Assembly: GCA_017462145.1 (NCBI GenBank)
Contig: JAFTRT010000202.1
Coordinates: 1 to 6,488 of the forward strand
Length of the DNA: 6,488 nt
Source: Clostridia bacterium
GTDB taxonomy: Bacteria; Bacillota_A; Clostridia; Oscillospirales; CAG-272
Reading direction: 5' to 3'
The notes under the pieces are model-generated. The model made no database searches. It was not told where the DNA came from and worked only from the letters and a program-made list of their open reading frames with translations. Position numbers and translations under genes: made by a program. Shown piece by piece: positions 5,769 through 6,488 of the stretch; positions within the stretch are counted from its first letter, which is position 1, and every line of letters starts with the position of its first letter.

Positions 5769-5990
5769 ATGCAAATTGACCGAGCATCTTTGGAGAAGCT
5801 TTTATCCTTAAACGATATGCAGTTTAAGGCCATTGTGACCAAGTTGGTTCGTGAAAGTGGGATCGACCCGGCGGAATTGAATCTTGACACCAGTAATTTG
5901 AGCACCCTGCGTCAGACCTTGGGAAGGATCAGCGATGAAGATTTGGCACGAATTGCAGAGCAATTTGATCCGGCCCGCAAGCCGAGGTGA
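5769..5990 (+). CDS. Small conserved-looking protein of unknown function (73 aa)
   Basis: I do not recognise a named family. The start is well supported: AAAGGAGG at 5754-5761, seven nt before the ATG. The product is 73 residues, soluble and helical in appearance, with no signal peptide, membrane segment or cysteine. Its parts are an N-terminal helix SLEKLLSLND (7-16), a central FKAIVTKLVRESGIDPAEL (18-36), then a LSTLRQTLGRISDEDLARI stretch (44-62) and a basic tail ending KPR. From memory, similar short proteins with an SGID motif and a LR-x-x-LG segment precede comparable small genes in other Clostridia; this is recollection, not a search. It is the first gene of a tight operon, 3 nt before the next start. 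Confidence 0.85.
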   Translation: MQIDRASLEKLLSLNDMQFKAIVTKLVRESGIDPAELNLDTSNLSTLRQTLGRISDEDLARIAEQFDPARKPR

Positions 5991-5993
5991 CCC

Positions 5994-6398
5994 ATGGATG
6001 AACAAAACCATAGCCCACTGCCGCAAACGGAGACCGCATCATCCGATGCTCTCGGTGATATGCTCCAAAAGCTGATGGCACACCCGGAAGTCATCTCCTA
6101 TGTAGCCTCGGCACTGGGTGTCAACGCACCTGCCGCCACGGCAGAGCCCGATCTCCCGAAGGAGGAGCCTTCGGTTGCTGCCTCATCCGAAAGCGGGACC
6201 GATCTGACGGCAAGCCTTGCCCCCTTGCTCAAAGGGGTTTCCTCTTTCACCAAGTCCCCTCCACACTCCGGGAAAGGGGATTGCCGAGCGGAGCTTCTTT
6301 GCGCCTTGAAGCCCTACGTCAATTCCAGAAGATCCAAGGCCATTGACGATATGCTTCGCTTTCTTCAGATCACTCGGCTGATTCAAACCTTGCACTAA
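5994..6398 (+). CDS. Small protein of unknown function with a C-terminal LKPY-type helical motif (134 aa)
   Basis: The start is 3 nt after the previous stop, and its GAGG site lies in the last codons of that gene, so the two are translationally coupled. The 134-residue product has three parts: an N-terminal helix ALGDMLQKLMAHPEVISYVA (19-38); an Ala/Pro/Ser/Glu-rich linker (about 44-95), probably disordered; and a C-terminal helical pair with RAELLCALKPYVNSRRSKAI (98-117) followed by a leucine-rich LRFLQITRLI (121-130). The LLxALKPY...RR...I pattern looks like a conserved module that I recall from clostridial hypothetical proteins. No enzyme motif, signal peptide or membrane segment is present. 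The function is unknown; a scaffold or partner role for its two neighbours is only a guess. Confidence 0.85.
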   Translation: MDEQNHSPLPQTETASSDALGDMLQKLMAHPEVISYVASALGVNAPAATAEPDLPKEEPSVAASSESGTDLTASLAPLLKGVSSFTKSPPHSGKGDCRAELLCALKPYVNSRRSKAIDDMLRFLQITRLIQTLH

Positions 6399-6410
6399 GG
6401 GAGGTCTGTC

Positions 6411-6488
6411 ATGTATACCCGTTCACCTCAAGGCCGCTTTCCCGGAGGAATGAACATTCCCAACAATTACAGCGGAAACGCATTCCGC
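6411..6488 (+). CDS. Third small-operon gene, 5' part only
   Basis: The ATG at 6411 is preceded by AAGGGAGG (6397-6404) six nt upstream, and the frame stays open for all 26 codons to the window end. The gene starts 12 nt after the preceding stop, so it belongs to the same operon. The visible N-terminus starts MYTRSPQGRFPGG and continues with a PNNYSGNAF motif; it is Gly/Pro/Asn-rich and looks unstructured, with no signal peptide yet visible. I recall clostridial proteins that start with MY-x-R, carry an NYSG(N/C)AF-like motif and end in hydrophobic helices, but the rest of this one is outside the window. The function is unknown. Confidence 0.75.
   Translation, partial: MYTRSPQGRFPGGMNIPNNYSGNAFR

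Noticed and set aside
6130..6238. Three hairpins in the linker of the second small gene (6130-6144, 6156-6174, about 6221-6238), one with AGGAG in its loop
   Set aside because: The stems are 6-7 bp and lie inside a GC-rich coding linker. The only start after the AGGAG is an out-of-frame TTG that soon hits a stop. Chance pairing is the simpler explanation.

Overview
This window looks like a chromosomal housekeeping segment from a low-to-mid GC Firmicute, most likely a class Clostridia anaerobe (Oscillospiraceae/Ruminococcaceae-like). The reasons are a spoVG gene next to murC, AGGAGG-type ribosome binding sites throughout, B. subtilis-like versions of MurC and of the YqeM-type methyltransferase, and strong TTGACA/TATAAT promoters with a TGn extension. 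The taxonomic level is inferred from memory of gene families, not from a search.

Layout, left to right. (1) 1-231: a minus-strand tRNA cluster transcribed Val(TAC) - Asp(GTC) - Phe(GAA); the Phe gene is cut by the window edge. (2) 232-415: an AT-rich leader with two near-identical consensus promoters driving the tRNAs, the outer one only 25 bp past the hslO stop. (3) 416-3533: a minus-strand operon murC - SAM methyltransferase - hslO (redox chaperone Hsp33), tightly packed, with a GTG start on murC. (4) 3534-3778: a divergent intergenic region. (5) 3779-4084: spoVG on the plus strand, ending in a textbook terminator. (6) 4127-5614: a minus-strand pair, a diacylglycerol/lipid kinase of the YegS/DgkB type followed by a YfcE/MJ0936-type metallophosphoesterase, under a strong promoter. 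(7) 5698-6488: a divergent plus-strand operon of at least three small genes of unknown function; the third runs off the window.

The main point for a second look is the lipid kinase. Its reading frame is stopped by an in-frame TAG just after the conserved DGE motif, but the same frame continues open for 32 more codons with sequence typical of this family's C-terminal end (GALRFLVP). It then stops 3 nt before the downstream phosphoesterase start, the same 3-nt junction as between murC and the methyltransferase. The TAG therefore looks like an interruption of a longer ancestral gene: a recent nonsense mutation, a readthrough site, or a sequencing error. A nearby gene uses TAG as a true stop, which argues against genome-wide recoding.

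The second point is the small-gene cluster at the right end, which looks like a conserved but uncharacterised clostridial operon. A third, minor one is a tRNA-Asp with two apparent mismatched stem pairs. I found no mobile element, CRISPR array, toxin-antitoxin or defence system.
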